DNA from: Eublepharis macularius
Lineage: Eukaryota > Chordata > Lepidosauria > Squamata > Eublepharidae
Reading direction: 5' to 3'
Length of the DNA: 64,000 nucleotides
Assembly: GCF_028583425.1 (NCBI RefSeq)
Contig: NC_072796.1
Location: 123,787,464-123,851,463, forward strand
The position numbers were made by a program, and so were the translations under genes. The notes below the pieces were generated by a model, which was given only the letters and a program-made list of their open reading frames with translations, made no database searches and was not told where the DNA came from. Shown here piece after piece: positions 46,601 through 55,450 of this stretch. Position 1 is the first letter of the stretch. Each line of letters begins with the position of its first letter.

Positions 46601-46941
46601 TATTTTGAGCCCCCACTGGGGAAAAAGGTGGGGTATAACAGTCCTACTTTCTTGGAAAGAACCACCTGGCACTGCCAATTCCAGCCACAGGGGGAGCTAC
46701 AGAGCGCAGACTGCCTGCCAACCTTATGCGCCCTCCAGCCGCCAGGGGGCGCCGCCCCCTCTCACACGAACCTTCCTCCCGCCTCCAGCTCGGCGCAAAG
46801 CTCGGGCTCCAGCTGGAGCAAACAGCAGTCGGCGGCGTCCTCCGGGGAGCAGAAGCTGAGGCACTGCGCCGGCGGCAGCAGCTCCGCAGGGTCTAGCTTG
46901 GCGATGTGTAGCGTGGCGTCCACCTCTTCGCGGCTCCGCAT
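34544..46941 (-). CDS. DSCC1: DSCC1, sister chromatid cohesion protein (complete, 9 coding exons)
   Basis: DSCC1 (Dcc1) joins CTF8 and CTF18 on the alternative RFC clamp loader that acts on PCNA at replication forks and supports sister chromatid cohesion in the nucleus. The spliced protein is 388 residues (human about 393): it opens MRSREEVDATLHIAKLDPAE, continues SLVIRGDKEDHAVLCSKDRT and RPKLKKLKKLLMENPYEGPD, and closes VKVYNSRRPIT. CDS join (minus): 46941-46772, 44359-44194, 42770-42636, 41233-41143, 39146-39008, 38331-38279, 37492-37338, 36486-36338, 34652-34544, totalling 1167 nt with every junction in phase and standard GT-AG. The start was chosen at 46941 because homology begins there; an upstream in-frame ATG at 47016 lacks it. 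It is transcribed in the same direction as TAF2. Confidence 0.97.
35160..35810 (+). mobile_element. CR1 LINE 3' end (in DSCC1 intron 8)
   Basis: Follows the CR1 3' UTR order: GAAAAGGGCAACCAGGGACT, GGAGCAATTTCTTTGCAAGG, GAACTGGGCCTTTTTAGG, TTATGCATGGGTGGTGGAAA and AAAGGGAATTGGATAAGTGC. Diverged and frameless. Confidence 0.85.
36338..36486 (-). CDS. DSCC1: DSCC1 exon 8
   Basis: Encodes GLALVDQSSRPETIFLLNVE, then DLPEDSQERFNSLFTLREKW and TEADIAPYI. The donor is ACA/GTAAGT. Confidence 0.96.
36565..36785 (+). mobile_element. tRNA-derived SINE
   Basis: Shows GTGTGGCATAGTAGTTAGAA (box A), CCGGGCATGTTTAAATCC (box B), CAGCCTAACTCAAGAGG and ATTCTGAGCTCCTTGATGGG, about 80 bp upstream of DSCC1 exon 8 in transcript order. 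Confidence 0.75.
36950..37171. mobile_element. Head-to-head pair of probable Penelope-like tails
   Basis: An antisense arm (AGAGTCCAGTAGCACCTTTA to CTTTGTCAGATGC) is joined to a longer sense arm (GCATCTGACGAAGAGAACTG, AAAGTTGGTTAGTCTTAAAA, CTACAGACTAACACAGCTAA, CTCCTCTGG). The pair forms a stem of about 90 bp. The arms share the text of single copies at 42.0, 52.8 and 53.2 kb. Confidence 0.7.
37338..37492 (-). CDS. DSCC1: DSCC1 exon 7
   Basis: Encodes ETFFEMNEEKICRATAQMLL, then QNAVKFSLSEFQEVWQQSVP and DGITTRLDQLK, part of the C-terminal winged-helix region. The donor is AAG/GTAACG. Confidence 0.96.
38279..38331 (-). CDS. DSCC1: DSCC1 exon 6
   Basis: A 53-nt exon encoding EMIDHILRSYGRQSINE. 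The acceptor is TTCCAG and the donor GAAG/GTAAG. Confidence 0.93.
39008..39146 (-). CDS. DSCC1: DSCC1 exon 5
   Basis: Encodes YWRILDFDYEMKLLNHVTQL through SICLQELGPLEP. The acceptor is TTGGCAG and the donor CAT/GTAAGT. Confidence 0.95.
39719..40025. mobile_element. hAT MITE, 307 bp, apparently young
   Basis: Ends CAGGGCTTTTTTTC and, in reverse, CAGGGCTTTTTTCC. Perfect 8-bp target duplication CTTCTTCC at 39711-39718 and 40026-40033. Internally, 39832-39895 and 39908-39971 are perfect inverted repeats (64 of 64) around a 12-nt loop. It lies in DSCC1 intron 4. A truncated relative is at 56811. Confidence 0.92.
40931..41079. mobile_element. MITE, 149 bp (GATTCC-type ends)
   Basis: The left end GAGTGATTCCGCACACATTG pairs with the right end, in reverse GCTAATTCCACACACGTTGG. 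Arms extend about 30 bp through GGATAATGCAC. CAAT flanks both sides (40927-40930, 41080-41083). The second copy at 51257-51406 has nearly the same length. Confidence 0.85.
41143..41233 (-). CDS. DSCC1: DSCC1 exon 4
   Basis: Encodes YTTDDLLDQIQASEEEITHQ and LEVLKACQVE. The acceptor is CTATAG and the donor AAG/GTATGA. Confidence 0.95.
41360..41475 (-). mobile_element. SINE/LINE tail fragment
   Basis: Contains TATTTATTTGAAAGATTTAT then ATCCTGCCTTGACACTGC and AAGGCAGCTGGCAAATATAA, the reverse of a common squamate retroposon tail. Family assignment is uncertain. Confidence 0.45.
41537..41610. repeat. Palindromic MITE fragment
   Basis: AATCCTAAGCAGAGGTACTC leads into CAGTCTAAGCCCATTGATTT and CAATGGGCTT, a dyad with the same text as 7338-7426. 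Confidence 0.75.
41990..42115 (-). mobile_element. Probable Penelope-like element tail (antisense)
   Basis: Reads CAGAGGAGTTAGCCGTGTTA, GAGTCCAGTAGCAACTTTAA, TTGTAGCATAAGCTTTCGAG and CTTCGTCAGATGC, the single-arm form of the 36.95 kb pair. Confidence 0.7.
42636..42770 (-). CDS. DSCC1: DSCC1 exon 3
   Basis: Encodes IAGFSNNFWEVRRCRPKLKK, then LKKLLMENPYEGPDEEKRKT and LTSPK. The acceptor is TTGAAG/ATT (an AAG acceptor). The nearby CAG seven bases downstream would break the frame. Confidence 0.94.
43502..43716 (+). mobile_element. 5S rRNA-derived SINE
   Basis: TCAGATCTCAGAATCTATGC, TTAGTAATTGGATGGGAGAC, ATGGTAAACCACTTCTG and TAAGCCAGCTATGACTTGAT match the family at 2334-2545. It lies in DSCC1 intron 2. 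Confidence 0.88.
43836..43854. repeat. (TC)n microsatellite
   Basis: About nine TC units. Confidence 0.9.
44194..44359 (-). CDS. DSCC1: DSCC1 exon 2
   Basis: Encodes LVIRGDKEDHAVLCSKDRTY, then EMKIADTSNMLLFIPTCEIP through SVIHTQ. The acceptor is TTCCAG and the donor CAG/GTATTT. Confidence 0.95.
44624..44841. mobile_element. hAT MITE, 218 bp, nested in CR1
   Basis: Ends TAGTGTTGCCAGCTCCAGG and, in reverse, TAGGGTTGCCAGCCTCCAGG. Perfect 8-bp target duplication CCCTCAAC at 44616-44623 and 44842-44849. Internal CCAGGGGAACTGATCTCTGT is typical of this family (also at 48222). Confidence 0.9.
45063..45684 (+). mobile_element. 3' end of a non-CR1 LINE with (TTG)n tail, nested in CR1
   Basis: The 5'-truncated copy starts with a Cys/His-bearing C-terminal coding piece (CPCGDGSVES, then LLHVFFECKIYDHIREIYI) and then an AT-rich 3' UTR ending AATAAACTTTG and TTG repeats. 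A 12-bp target duplication CACACTTTAATC lies at 45051-45062 and 45685-45696. I do not recognise the clade. Confidence 0.8.
46430..46645 (+). mobile_element. tRNA-derived SINE
   Basis: GTCAAAGTGCTGGGCTAGG, CAAGTTCGAATCCCTGCTCT (box B), TTGGGCCAGTCACATGCTCC, TACCTCACAGGGTTGTTGTG and GAAAAAGGTGGGGTATAA. It sits directly beside the DSCC1 promoter island. Confidence 0.9.
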
Positions 46942-47150
46942 GATCGGTGGCTGTGTCTTAACCAGAGTCAGAGCGGCGGCGGTTAGGGCAGTTATGGTTG
47001 CCCGTGGCGACCGCAAAGCTCACGCAGGCAGGAGGAAGCGATCCCCTTCCAAAAGCGCGCCAAAGCGCCTCACGTGACGTGGAGAAGGCGGGCCTAGAGG
47101 AGAGGCCCAAATGGGTAGAATTTGGCTGCGCGCGTTAGACGCGGAGTTAA
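46700..47150. promoter_or_regulatory. DSCC1: CpG island, DSCC1 promoter and first exon
   Basis: GC- and CpG-rich sequence spans DSCC1 exon 1 and about 200 bp upstream (CACGTGACGTGG near 47072 holds an E-box/CRE-like motif; CGCGCG near 47128). The start site is probably between 46960 and 47100 on the minus strand. Confidence 0.75.
46772..46941 (-). CDS. DSCC1: DSCC1 exon 1 (coding part)
   Basis: Encodes MRSREEVDATLHIAKLDPAE, then LLPPAQCLSFCSPEDAADCC and LLQLEPELCAELEAGG. The donor is AAG/GTTCGT. GC-rich, within the promoter CpG island. It is shorter than human in the variable Gly/Ala-rich loop. Confidence 0.95.
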
Positions 47151-47739
47151 TGTCGGAAAAGATTGATTTTGTGGTTCGCGTGCTGACTGGTTCGGTAAAA
47201 TGAATATAGGGGGTAGGGAATCGACATTTGGATTTAAAGAGGCGCCCTTTTAGGGGAGGGGGGATGGCTGCTGCCCCCACAGAGCTCTAGATCTCTCTTC
47301 CAGTGCAGTCCTATGCATGTTTACTTAAAAGTCTTATTTTATTCATTGGGGCTTACGTGGGGAGGTTGTAGTAAAATAGGGCAGCACATCACTTGCTCTC
47401 GTTTTTGTATTCTTAAAATTGTTATTAAAAGACACAATTTATTACAGTTTTAGAAAGTGAATCCTTTTTAAAAAGGAAAAAAAATATCTTTCTTGTTGCC
47501 TGAAACTGCGTGTTTACGCAGAAGGTAATACCATTGGAGTTACTGTTAGACATGATGGTAGCCAGGAAAGAAAAGCCCATCTTGATTTGCTGAGAGAAAA
47601 ACAATTGATGCTTTTTACAGCATAAATGTTGGCTGATGTCAGCCCATCTAAAATTTTAGAAAGCATGGTTACAGTGGCCCATTCGAAAACTGGCATCCTG
47701 ACTGCTAAGTAAGTGTAAAGAGCTTACTCTTAAGTAAGC

Positions 47740-47935
47740 CAGTGTAGTTAGCGTGTCAGACTAGGCTCTGGAAAAACTGGCTTCATGCTCTGTAGTGATC
47801 TTTGGCCCAAGATTCTTTCTTGGCTCAGCCCACCTCACAGGCTTGTTGTGTGGTTAAAATGGGCAAAAAGAAAGCAACGTATGCTGCCCTGAGCTCCTTG
47901 GTGTACCACTGGGATACAAATGTACCTCAGAAATA
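47740..47935 (+). mobile_element. tRNA-derived SINE (diverged)
   Basis: GTGTAGTTAGCGTGTCAGAC, CCACCTCACAGGCTTGTTGT and CCCTGAGCTCCTTGGTGTAC. The middle is eroded. Confidence 0.75.
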
Positions 47936-48221
47936 GATAAGTATCCAAAGGACTTCCATCTTAAAACCAAACATGTGCCTAATAGGAGTTTTTTTGCATC
48001 CCAGATACTAATTTTACACACTTGACACTTGTGTTCTGTTTAGCTAATTACAACATGTATGATAGCCAGCTTCTTGACAACCTAGTTTGTATTACCCCTC
48101 CCACCCTTTGCCTGGACTTGAATCTTGCTGTTCAGAATAGAGTTGCCAACTTGTTTTTTTCTTGGCCAGGTTATTGTGCCTTTAACACCTGTATGGTAGG
48201 TAACTGAGTGTTCCTTATTAT

Positions 48222-48422
48222 ACAAGGTTGCCAATTATGGGTAGAGAAATTCTTGGAGATTTGGGGGTGGAACCTGGAAAAGGCAGCGTTAGGGGAAGGA
48301 CCTCAGTGGGGTATAATAGCCTCCTGCAGCTATTTTCTCCAGGGGAACTGATCCCTAACCCTTGGAGAGCAGTTGTAATTCTGGAAGATCTGGAAGCTCC
48401 ACCTGGAGGATGGCAACCCCGG
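48222..48422. mobile_element. hAT-like MITE (TTGCCA family)
   Basis: AAGGTTGCCAATTATGGG, CTTGGAGATTTGGGGGTGGA, TTCTCCAGGGGAACTGATCC, CCTGGAGGATGGCAACCCC. Same family as 44624-44841, more diverged. Confidence 0.75.
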
Positions 48423-48489
48423 GACCTTCTGCGTGCCCTGCAGATGCTCTGTCGCTGAACCCCAGCACCTCCCCTCGACTCAGCGTCTC

Positions 48490-48965
48490 TCTACACAAGT
48501 CATCTTACACAAGGACACTCAAGTGACTTACTTTCTGTGTGGTCGTATACTCAAGTGTACTCTGTCTCCCTAGCAGGGCATGTGTATCCACAAGGGGGAG
48601 AACAAGTGTAAGGTCTTTCACTTGAGCATCCCTGTGTGAGAGCCAAGCTACAAGAGACGAATTACACAAGGAGGAGCACGTGAAGGGAGTCACAACGTTA
48701 GCCGGGAAGCTGAGTTTTAAAAGACAGATTGGAAGGCTCTGTCAATTTCCCCTCTCCACAGAGCCAGCAAAGATGGCTCTTCAGACTTCTGTAAATTTCC
48801 TCTTTGCCTCCCAAAGGCTGTCAGTTTCATCTCCCCTTCTAAGAGGGGAAGAGGAAATAAACCCTCTGAGCAGTCATCTCCCTGGCTCTGTAGAGAGGGG
48901 AAAGTGACAAAGCCTTCCAATCTCTTTTAAAACTCAGCTTCCCAGTTAACATTGCAACTCCTTTC
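48490..48965. mobile_element. Foldback element with long inverted repeats
   Basis: The main part (about 48645-48965) has arms holding CTGAGTTTTAAAAGACAG and TGTCAATTTCCCCTCTCC, with AGAGGGGAAAGTGACAAAG and CTTTTAAAACTCAG in reverse. Related end text (CACTTGAGCATCC) occurs just upstream. The second copy is at 55085-55450. Confidence 0.65.
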
Positions 48966-48967
48966 AA

Positions 48968-49030
48968 GTGCTTATTCTCTGGAAAGCTTTGTTGGTCTTT
49001 AAGGTGCTACTGGACTTTAATTTTGTCCTT
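48968..49030 (+). mobile_element. Probable Penelope-like tail fragment
   Basis: CTGGAAAGCTTTGTTGGTCT then TTAAGGTGCTACTGGACTTT, the sense arm seen at 61.8 kb. Confidence 0.6.
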
Positions 49031-49671
49031 CCTAAACTTCTGTCTAGTGATTTAAATCTGTCAGTTCTCTTGTGGTATTTCTCTGTCCTGTTGTACATCA
49101 AAAGAAAACCACATGGGGGCAGACGGGTATAACATGTACAATATGTGACCAGTTGCTATGGCAAAGGTGTTAACGTGAAAGGTGGAAAAATCACCCTGTG
49201 TTTCTATTACAGTACCAATTTTCTCTAACTGCTCTAATCTTCTCTTCCTGTTTACTTTCACAGCTGGAGGAGTTTTTGCATCTTGCAGTTTCTGTGTGTC
49301 CTTGAAAATGCAGCAAGTTATTTAAAATCAGATCAGTTTCTGGTTTGTGGCCTTCAGGAAGTCTGTGTACTGTTGTCTGAATTCATCATCTGCAAAACTA
49401 ATCGTAGTATTGATTAACCGATTGAACAGGAATGCAGACAGGTTAATGAGGGTAGGGATGATTTGTAGAGTATTTTCAGGTGTTCAAAATACTTTACATA
49501 CTTTTTTGGTTGTAATTCTTATATATCTCTGCACGGTAAAAATATTTTCACTTATCCCAAAAGAGAGGCACAAATAGGATTTTTTTCCAGTACTTCCCAC
49601 TATCTCACATTTTTCCCACTGGAATACTGAAAAGATCCTTATTCTTTATTTTGTTGTATATCTGGAGTGAG

Positions 49672-50367
49672 CAGGGTGGATTCAATTTAAATCAAATCGA
49701 TTTAAATCATGATTTAAATCCCGATTTAAATCACTAGTCAGTAAGACTAGATTTAAATCATGGTTTTCTACATAAAGGCTCCTCACACTTAGCTTCTTGA
49801 GCAGATCTATTCTACTCCCAACAATCTTCCTATTTATTGCATTTTTTGAAACTTAGCACTTAAGAGGGTAATGGGTTGGTTCTGTGTTCAAAGATTTGCA
49901 AAGGAATAATGGGATTGAGGTCTTTTTCTCAACTGTGTATGTTTATTTTATAACCTTTTTGCTGTGAAGAAGAGACATGTGATCTCTACAGACACAAATT
50001 CACAGTTTTGAGAACTGTAAAACCAAGCATCTGTGATAATATCTTCTAGATAGAATAACTACCCAATAGTCTTCCAGAAACCTCTGGAAGAGCATGACAT
50101 TGTGAATGGATTGATGGAATTCGTTTACCAAAAAAATTTAAACATTGAAAGACTATACAGCTTCATTCTACGTAATTAAAAACTAATCTTTATTTCATAA
50201 TGATAATCTTTAGACTATAATGTATCTTAAATAGAAAACTATCTTTAGATAGATTTTTCTTCAAAAATATTTTATTTAAAAATCCGATTTAAATTTAAAA
50301 AATCTGATTTAAATTTTAAAAATCCATTTTTAATTTTTGTTTAAATCATTGATTTTTATGCACTCTG
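49672..50367. mobile_element. hAT non-autonomous element, 696 bp
   Basis: The left end CAGGGTGGATTCAATTTAAA and right end in reverse CAGAGTGCATAAAAATC are flanked by a perfect 8-bp duplication GGAGTGAG (49664-49671, 50368-50375). Subterminal regions carry clusters of GATTTAAATC, probably transposase binding sites. No coding capacity is seen. Confidence 0.92.
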
Positions 50368-50407
50368 GGAGTGAGCAAAACCTTTGCCAGATTTTTCCCA
50401 GGAAAAA

Positions 50408-50625
50408 CAGTTTCAGGTGGGTAGCCGTATTAGTCTGCAGTCCAAGAGTAAGATCCAGGTCTAATAGCACCTTTAAGACCACCTAAATTTTTAAGATGTG
50501 AGCTTTTGAGAGTCAAAGCTCTCTTTGTTAGATGAAGGGAGCTTTGACTCTCGAAAGCTCACACCTTGGAAATCCAGTTGATCTTTAAGGTGCTATTAGA
50601 TCCGGATCCTACTCATCTTAAGAAG
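50408..50625. mobile_element. Head-to-head pair of probable Penelope-like tails
   Basis: An antisense arm (CAGGTGGGTAGCCGTATTAG to CTCTCTTTGTTAGATGAAGG) meets a sense arm (GAGCTTTGACTCTCGAAAGC to GGTGCTATTAGATCC). A different subfamily from 36.95 kb but the same geometry. Confidence 0.7.
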
Positions 50626-51256
50626 CATCTCACTTATTTCAAAAGAGAAACGATTTCTTGGTCCCCCCCCCCAATATTTTTCTACATTCCCAGTTTTCTG
50701 TCAGAGAAAGTCCTTTGAGGGATTTTTAAAATTTTTCTGGGCCTTCAGATCACTTCAGGTCATGGATTGGTCCTTCTGTAGATGGTCTGCTGTTAACTCA
50801 TAGCCTCTTCCTTTGTCAGCTTTTGAGAGTATCAAAGACTGATGACAGTTAATCGCAAAAGTTAAAGACAACTAACAGGAAATAAACACTTTAAATGGTA
50901 CCCTAGTACAGAGGACAAGGTCTGTACATTCGGTCAGTCCAATAGCCACTTCTAAAAGGCATCAGGCGAGAGTGTACAATGTACACAGCCTGTCAGTTGG
51001 TAGCATAAGGAGAGGTAGACTGGTCATCAGTTTTAAATTGATGACTGCTTCCTACACTATTGCTTGATAATATGAATTAAAGCAATTGAACAATTAACAG
51101 CTGTCAGCAATGAGGAGACGGATGCTCAAGTAATCAACTTTTCATATGTAACAGCAGTCATTGAAATAAATATTATTGGTAGGTAGCAGTCTCCATAACA
51201 GAGATTGTGAAAAATGCTCTTTCTGCTGCTCCATGCTAGCTGTTCTTTCTGACATC

Positions 51257-51406
51257 GAGTGATTCCGCACACATTGGATAATGCACTTCCAATCCTCTTT
51301 ATAGATCATTTGGAACGGATTTTTTTGTGTGCAGGAACAAAAAATGCACCTCAAATGATTGATAAAGTGCATTGAAAGCGCATTATCCAATGTGTGTGGA
51401 ATCAGC
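51257..51406. mobile_element. MITE, 150 bp (GATTCC-type ends), second copy
   Basis: Starts GAGTGATTCCGCACACATTG and ends AATGTGTGTGGAATCAGC, flanked by CATC at 51253-51256 and 51407-51410. Nearly colinear with 40931-41079. Confidence 0.85.
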
Positions 51407-52371
51407 CATCATGACATCCTGTATCTCTACTTTCTTTTCTCCTTTCCCTCGCCTCTCTTCTCTCCATACATGTCACCAACTAACTTCAACCTCTGTTTGA
51501 CTTTCCTCTGCAACTGTTGTGTGCATTTCTCTTCAGTTGCCTTTGCTTTTATAGAAGGCCTTACCTGCCTTTGGGGCCTTCTGTTATTCCAGTCTGTAGC
51601 AGTTTCTTTGTTGAAGGAGAGTTGTTTCTTTCCATTTAAAATCAAGGGTGATAAATTATCTGTTCTTCTTTATGCAGACAACAGGATCCTGTTGGCAAAA
51701 CATCAACAAGGGTTAAGATGACTGCTAAAAAACCAAGCAAACAGTAATTACTGTTTGGCAGGATATCTTGCCATTAATTATACTGAAGCAAAGATGACAG
51801 TTTTCAGGCCCAAGCTGACATGTTGTAGCTGGATGTTAGATGGCCAATCAGTCACTCGGGGAGACTCACAAATATTTGCTGCATTTATTAATTTTTATTT
51901 GGAAAACTTAGGCTTAGCCTTTATTTAGCAATATATCTAATTCTCAACATGTCCCCATCTGTGGATTTTTAAATCCACATCTTGGAGCCATGAGCAAACA
52001 AATCATATTTTCTACAAACTTGAGAATATACCTTTAAGAAAAATGAATACTCTCTGATATCTCTATAGCCATTTTAATGGTTCCTAGGCAACCTCAGCAA
52101 TATTGCTCATCTTCAAACCTTGGTTTCTGTCAGTAAAAGTAAAAGGCAGGGTAGAGGCCCCTTTCCAGGGCTATTTTGGAGAGAGGACTCATCAGGGCCA
52201 GGGCCAACAGCAACTGCTTGGCAAACTGCTGCCGTGTAACACACTCCACTTGGCTGGATTCAGCAGTAGCCACTATACAACTCACCTGAACAACTGGCTA
52301 ATTTTTGCAGCTTTGCCAGATTTTTCCCAGGAAGAGGCTGCTGGGGAAGCGAAGACGGAAAACCAAAAGCC

Positions 52372-52585
52372 ACGACGGCATAGTGATTAGGTTAGGCTCC
52401 GGGAGGCCCAGGTTTAAATCCCCACTCTGCCATGGAAGGTTGCTGGGTGACCTTGGGCCGGTCACACACACTACCTGGCAGTGTTGTCGTGAGGGTAAAT
52501 TGGAAGAGAGGAGAATTATGTAAGCCGCTTGGGCCCCCATTCCCAACGGGGGGGATGTAGGATATAAATCAAGCAAATAAGTATT
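52372..52585 (+). mobile_element. tRNA-derived SINE
   Basis: CGGCATAGTGATTAGGTTAG, CCCAGGTTTAAATCCCCACT, GCTGGGTGACCTTGGGCCGG, GTGTTGTCGTGAGG and GTAGGATATAAATCAAG. Confidence 0.88.
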
Positions 52586-52808
52586 AAAGCTGAAGATTGG
52601 AAGGCCAGATTAAAGAAAGGCTGGTGAATGGGGAGGAGAGAAGGAAGCAAGAAAACAGGCTAGAACATGAGGGCTGTCTGGAGGAGGGGAAAGGAAACGG
52701 TGCTGGGAGGGGGACACGTTGGAAAATGAAGTGACTCATACAAGTCCATTTAGGATTCTACTTGTTTATCTTTTTCTCTCCCCAGTTGGGACACAAGGCT
52801 GTTTGCAG

Positions 52809-52937
52809 ATGCAGAGGAGTTAGCCGTGTTAGTCTGTAGGAGCAAAATCAAAACGAGTCCAGTAGCACCTTTAAGACTAACCGACTTTATTGTAGCATAC
52901 GCTTTTGAGAATCACAGTTCTCTTCGTCAGATGCAAA
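52809..52937 (-). mobile_element. Short Penelope-like tail insertion with 11-bp target duplication
   Basis: The 129-bp antisense copy is flanked by GCTGTTTGCAG at 52798-52808 and 52938-52948. A duplication of this length points to retrotransposition by target-primed synthesis, not a cut-and-paste DNA transposon. Confidence 0.8.
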
Positions 52938-53188
52938 GCTGTTTGCAGCATGAAAAATAGGAATCCAATAGAAAAGCAAACAGGGAACGTGTCTTAATAT
53001 AGGGCAGGTCCTTCTCTGCTTGCTGATCTTCCTCAAAGCTTCTCTAGGCTATGATCTTCAGTGTAAGAGCCAAAGTTTAGGTCCAAGTACTTGGAGCAGA
53101 GGAGAAACAAATCTCAGCCAGGTCTTATTCAACTGCTGCTAGTCACTTAGCAGGCTCTCCTCTGCCTTTTGGCTACAGAGAATCCAAG

Positions 53189-53276
53189 ATCAAAAAGAGT
53201 CCAGTAGCACCTTTAAGACTAACCAATTTTATTGTAGCATAAGCTTTCGAGAATCAAGTTCTCTTCGTCAGATGCC
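53189..53276 (-). mobile_element. Short Penelope-like tail insertion with 13-bp target duplication
   Basis: The 88-bp antisense copy is flanked by CAGAGAATCCAAG at 53176-53188 and 53277-53289. It lacks the terminal segment (CAGAGGAGTTAGCC) present in the neighbouring copy at 52809. Confidence 0.8.
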
Positions 53277-53469
53277 CAGAGAATCCAAGGAAGCTTACAG
53301 AAACTAAAAAGTCAGTAATATTCCTATAAATAAATCTGACAAAATGGAGGTGCTACTTGTAGGAGGAAGGTGGTACTTGTAGTGGAGGTGCTACTTGTAG
53401 TAGGTCTGACCTGGGCATGGGTATATCTCTTGTTCTAGATGGTTTGACACCCCCCACCCAAAAGGAGAA

Positions 53470-54275
53470 GGTCCGTAGTTGTGGATGCTACTGGATCCAG
53501 GCCTCCTGTTGGATAAGCAGGTGGCCAGGGCCTTCTTTTACCAACTGTGGCTGTTGAGCCAGCTGCAGCTGTTCCTGGGCAGAAAAGATCTTGCCACTCT
53601 AATGCATAGTCCAGTAGTATCTAGATTAGATTACTGCAATGTGCTGTGTGGTGGGGGGTGGCTATCCTTGAAGACTGTCTGGAATCTGCAATGGATACAG
53701 AATGCTACAGCCACAAAGCTGAATGGGGTGGATTCTACAGACCATATCGCTCTAGTCTTGTTCAATCCACCCTGGCTCCCGATTTGCTTCTGGTCCCAAT
53801 TCAAGGTGTTGGTATTGACCTTTAAAACCCTATATAGCTTGGGACCGACATGCCTTAAGAACCATTTATTCCCATATGAACCTACCCACCACTCTGGTCA
53901 TTTTCAGAGACCCTGCTTCTGGTGCCCTTCTAGATGGGCTTTTTTGGGCATAACGCTGAAGCTCTGGAACTCCCTGTCCAGGGAAATTCGCCCGTCTCCC
54001 TCTCTTGTTGTCTTTCTTCTGTGGGTGAAGCCTTTTTTGTTTTGCTTGGCATTCCCTCACTACCTCTTATTAGTCCTCTTCCCTGTTTGTGGGGTTTGTG
54101 TGTGTTTATATTAGGTTTTGTATAATTGTTTTAAACTTTTTATACATACATTTGTATTTTAAATGCTTTGTAATGTCTCTTATGCTTTAATGTTTTGTTT
54201 TAACGTTCGTTGCTTTGGGGTCCCTTAATTAGGTGGGGAGGCTGCATTAAATAAATAAACAAATAAAACAAGCAA
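53470..54275 (+). mobile_element. L2-type LINE 3' end
   Basis: A long open stretch (53479-54114) translates with L2 landmarks SRLDYCNVL, then LQWIQNATA, a WLPICFWSQFKVLVLTFKTL block, SLGPTCLKNHLFPYEP and LKLWNSLSREIR. The 3' UTR ends in TAAATAAATAAACAAATAAA. It is a 5'-truncated reverse-transcriptase tail, not a host gene. Confidence 0.85.
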
Positions 54276-55084
54276 ACACTAAATTGGATGCAAAGGTTGT
54301 GTTCCACCAGCATAAGACAATTTCATTCACATAATGGAACTTTCCCTTCTCTTCCCTCCTTTTTCAGATAACTGAGTTACTATAAATATTACTCTTTAGG
54401 AACAGCAAGTTATGGGGGGAAGTGAAGTGAGGGAATTGACAAAAAATGGCTTCTGGTGATGGGAAGTGACCATTACAAACAAGTGCATCAAAGTAGCAGA
54501 GATGCCTGGTATATATAACAAAGTAGCATCAGAACTATTAATACAGTCAACTCAGTGTGGTGGTGATGGTAAGTGCCATCAAGTCATAGCCAAGTTATAC
54601 TTCCCTCTGGATTTCCAAGGCACGAGACCTCTGCATAACAGCCTTGGTCTTCCACAGTATATGTGTAACTTTTCCCCCCTTTCAACCTTACTGGATGAGT
54701 CAGGTCATAAATTTCAAAATAAATAAATAGAAGTCAGGCAGAGAAGGGAACCGCATCTCATTCCGTTTTCTTAGATTCTTTTTACATTTTTGGTAGGCTG
54801 TTAATATTAACAAATCCTACTGTAGTAGCTATGACTGCTGCCAGATTGAATCGTTGCTGACATTTTCTTGATATTTCGTTTTTTATTTCGTTGCAGGGCT
54901 GCTGTAGGGTGGGGATGACTATGAGTACAAAAATTCAAGATTGGGTCACCCTGGGGAGTCAGGCACGATCTGGCTGAGAGCAGCAGCAGCAGCATGCATG
55001 TTCCAGCCAAGCATCTTGTGTGTTTTCTCCTGAATATGAAGACGGCCCTAGAGGAAATCTTCTGAGTTCCCATGATTTGGGTGG

Positions 55085-55450
55085 CTCTAAGAGCTAAAGC
55101 AAACAAGACGAATTACATGAGGATGCTCAAGTGAAGGGTGACACAATGTTAGCTGGGAAGACTGGAAAGTTTGTCAATTTCCCCTCTCTGTAGAGCCCTG
55201 GAGATTTTTCCTCAGAAGGTTTGTTTATTTCATCTTTGCCTCCCAGAAGGAGAAGTGAAACTGACAGCCTTTGGGAGGAGAAGAGGAAATAAACAAACCC
55301 TCTGAGGAGCAATCTTTGCCAGCACTGCAGAGAGGTGAAATTGACAAAGCCCTCCACTCTGTCTTTTAGAACTCAGCTTTCCGGCTAACATTGCCTCTCC
55401 CTTCACTTGAGTATCCTCATGTAATTTGTCTTGTGTGATTTAGCTCTGAG
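55085..55450. mobile_element. Foldback element, second copy
   Basis: The left arm GAGCTAAAGCAAACAAGACG, TTACATGAGGATGCTCAAGT is mirrored on the right (in reverse AGAGCTAAATCACACAAGAC, TTACATGAGGATACTCAAGT). The interior is shared with 48645-48965. Confidence 0.75.

Noticed and set aside
53479-54114. 211-codon open frame, the second longest in the window
   Set aside because: It is the reverse-transcriptase tail of an L2-type LINE (SRLDYCNVL, FKVLVLTFKTL), not a host gene.
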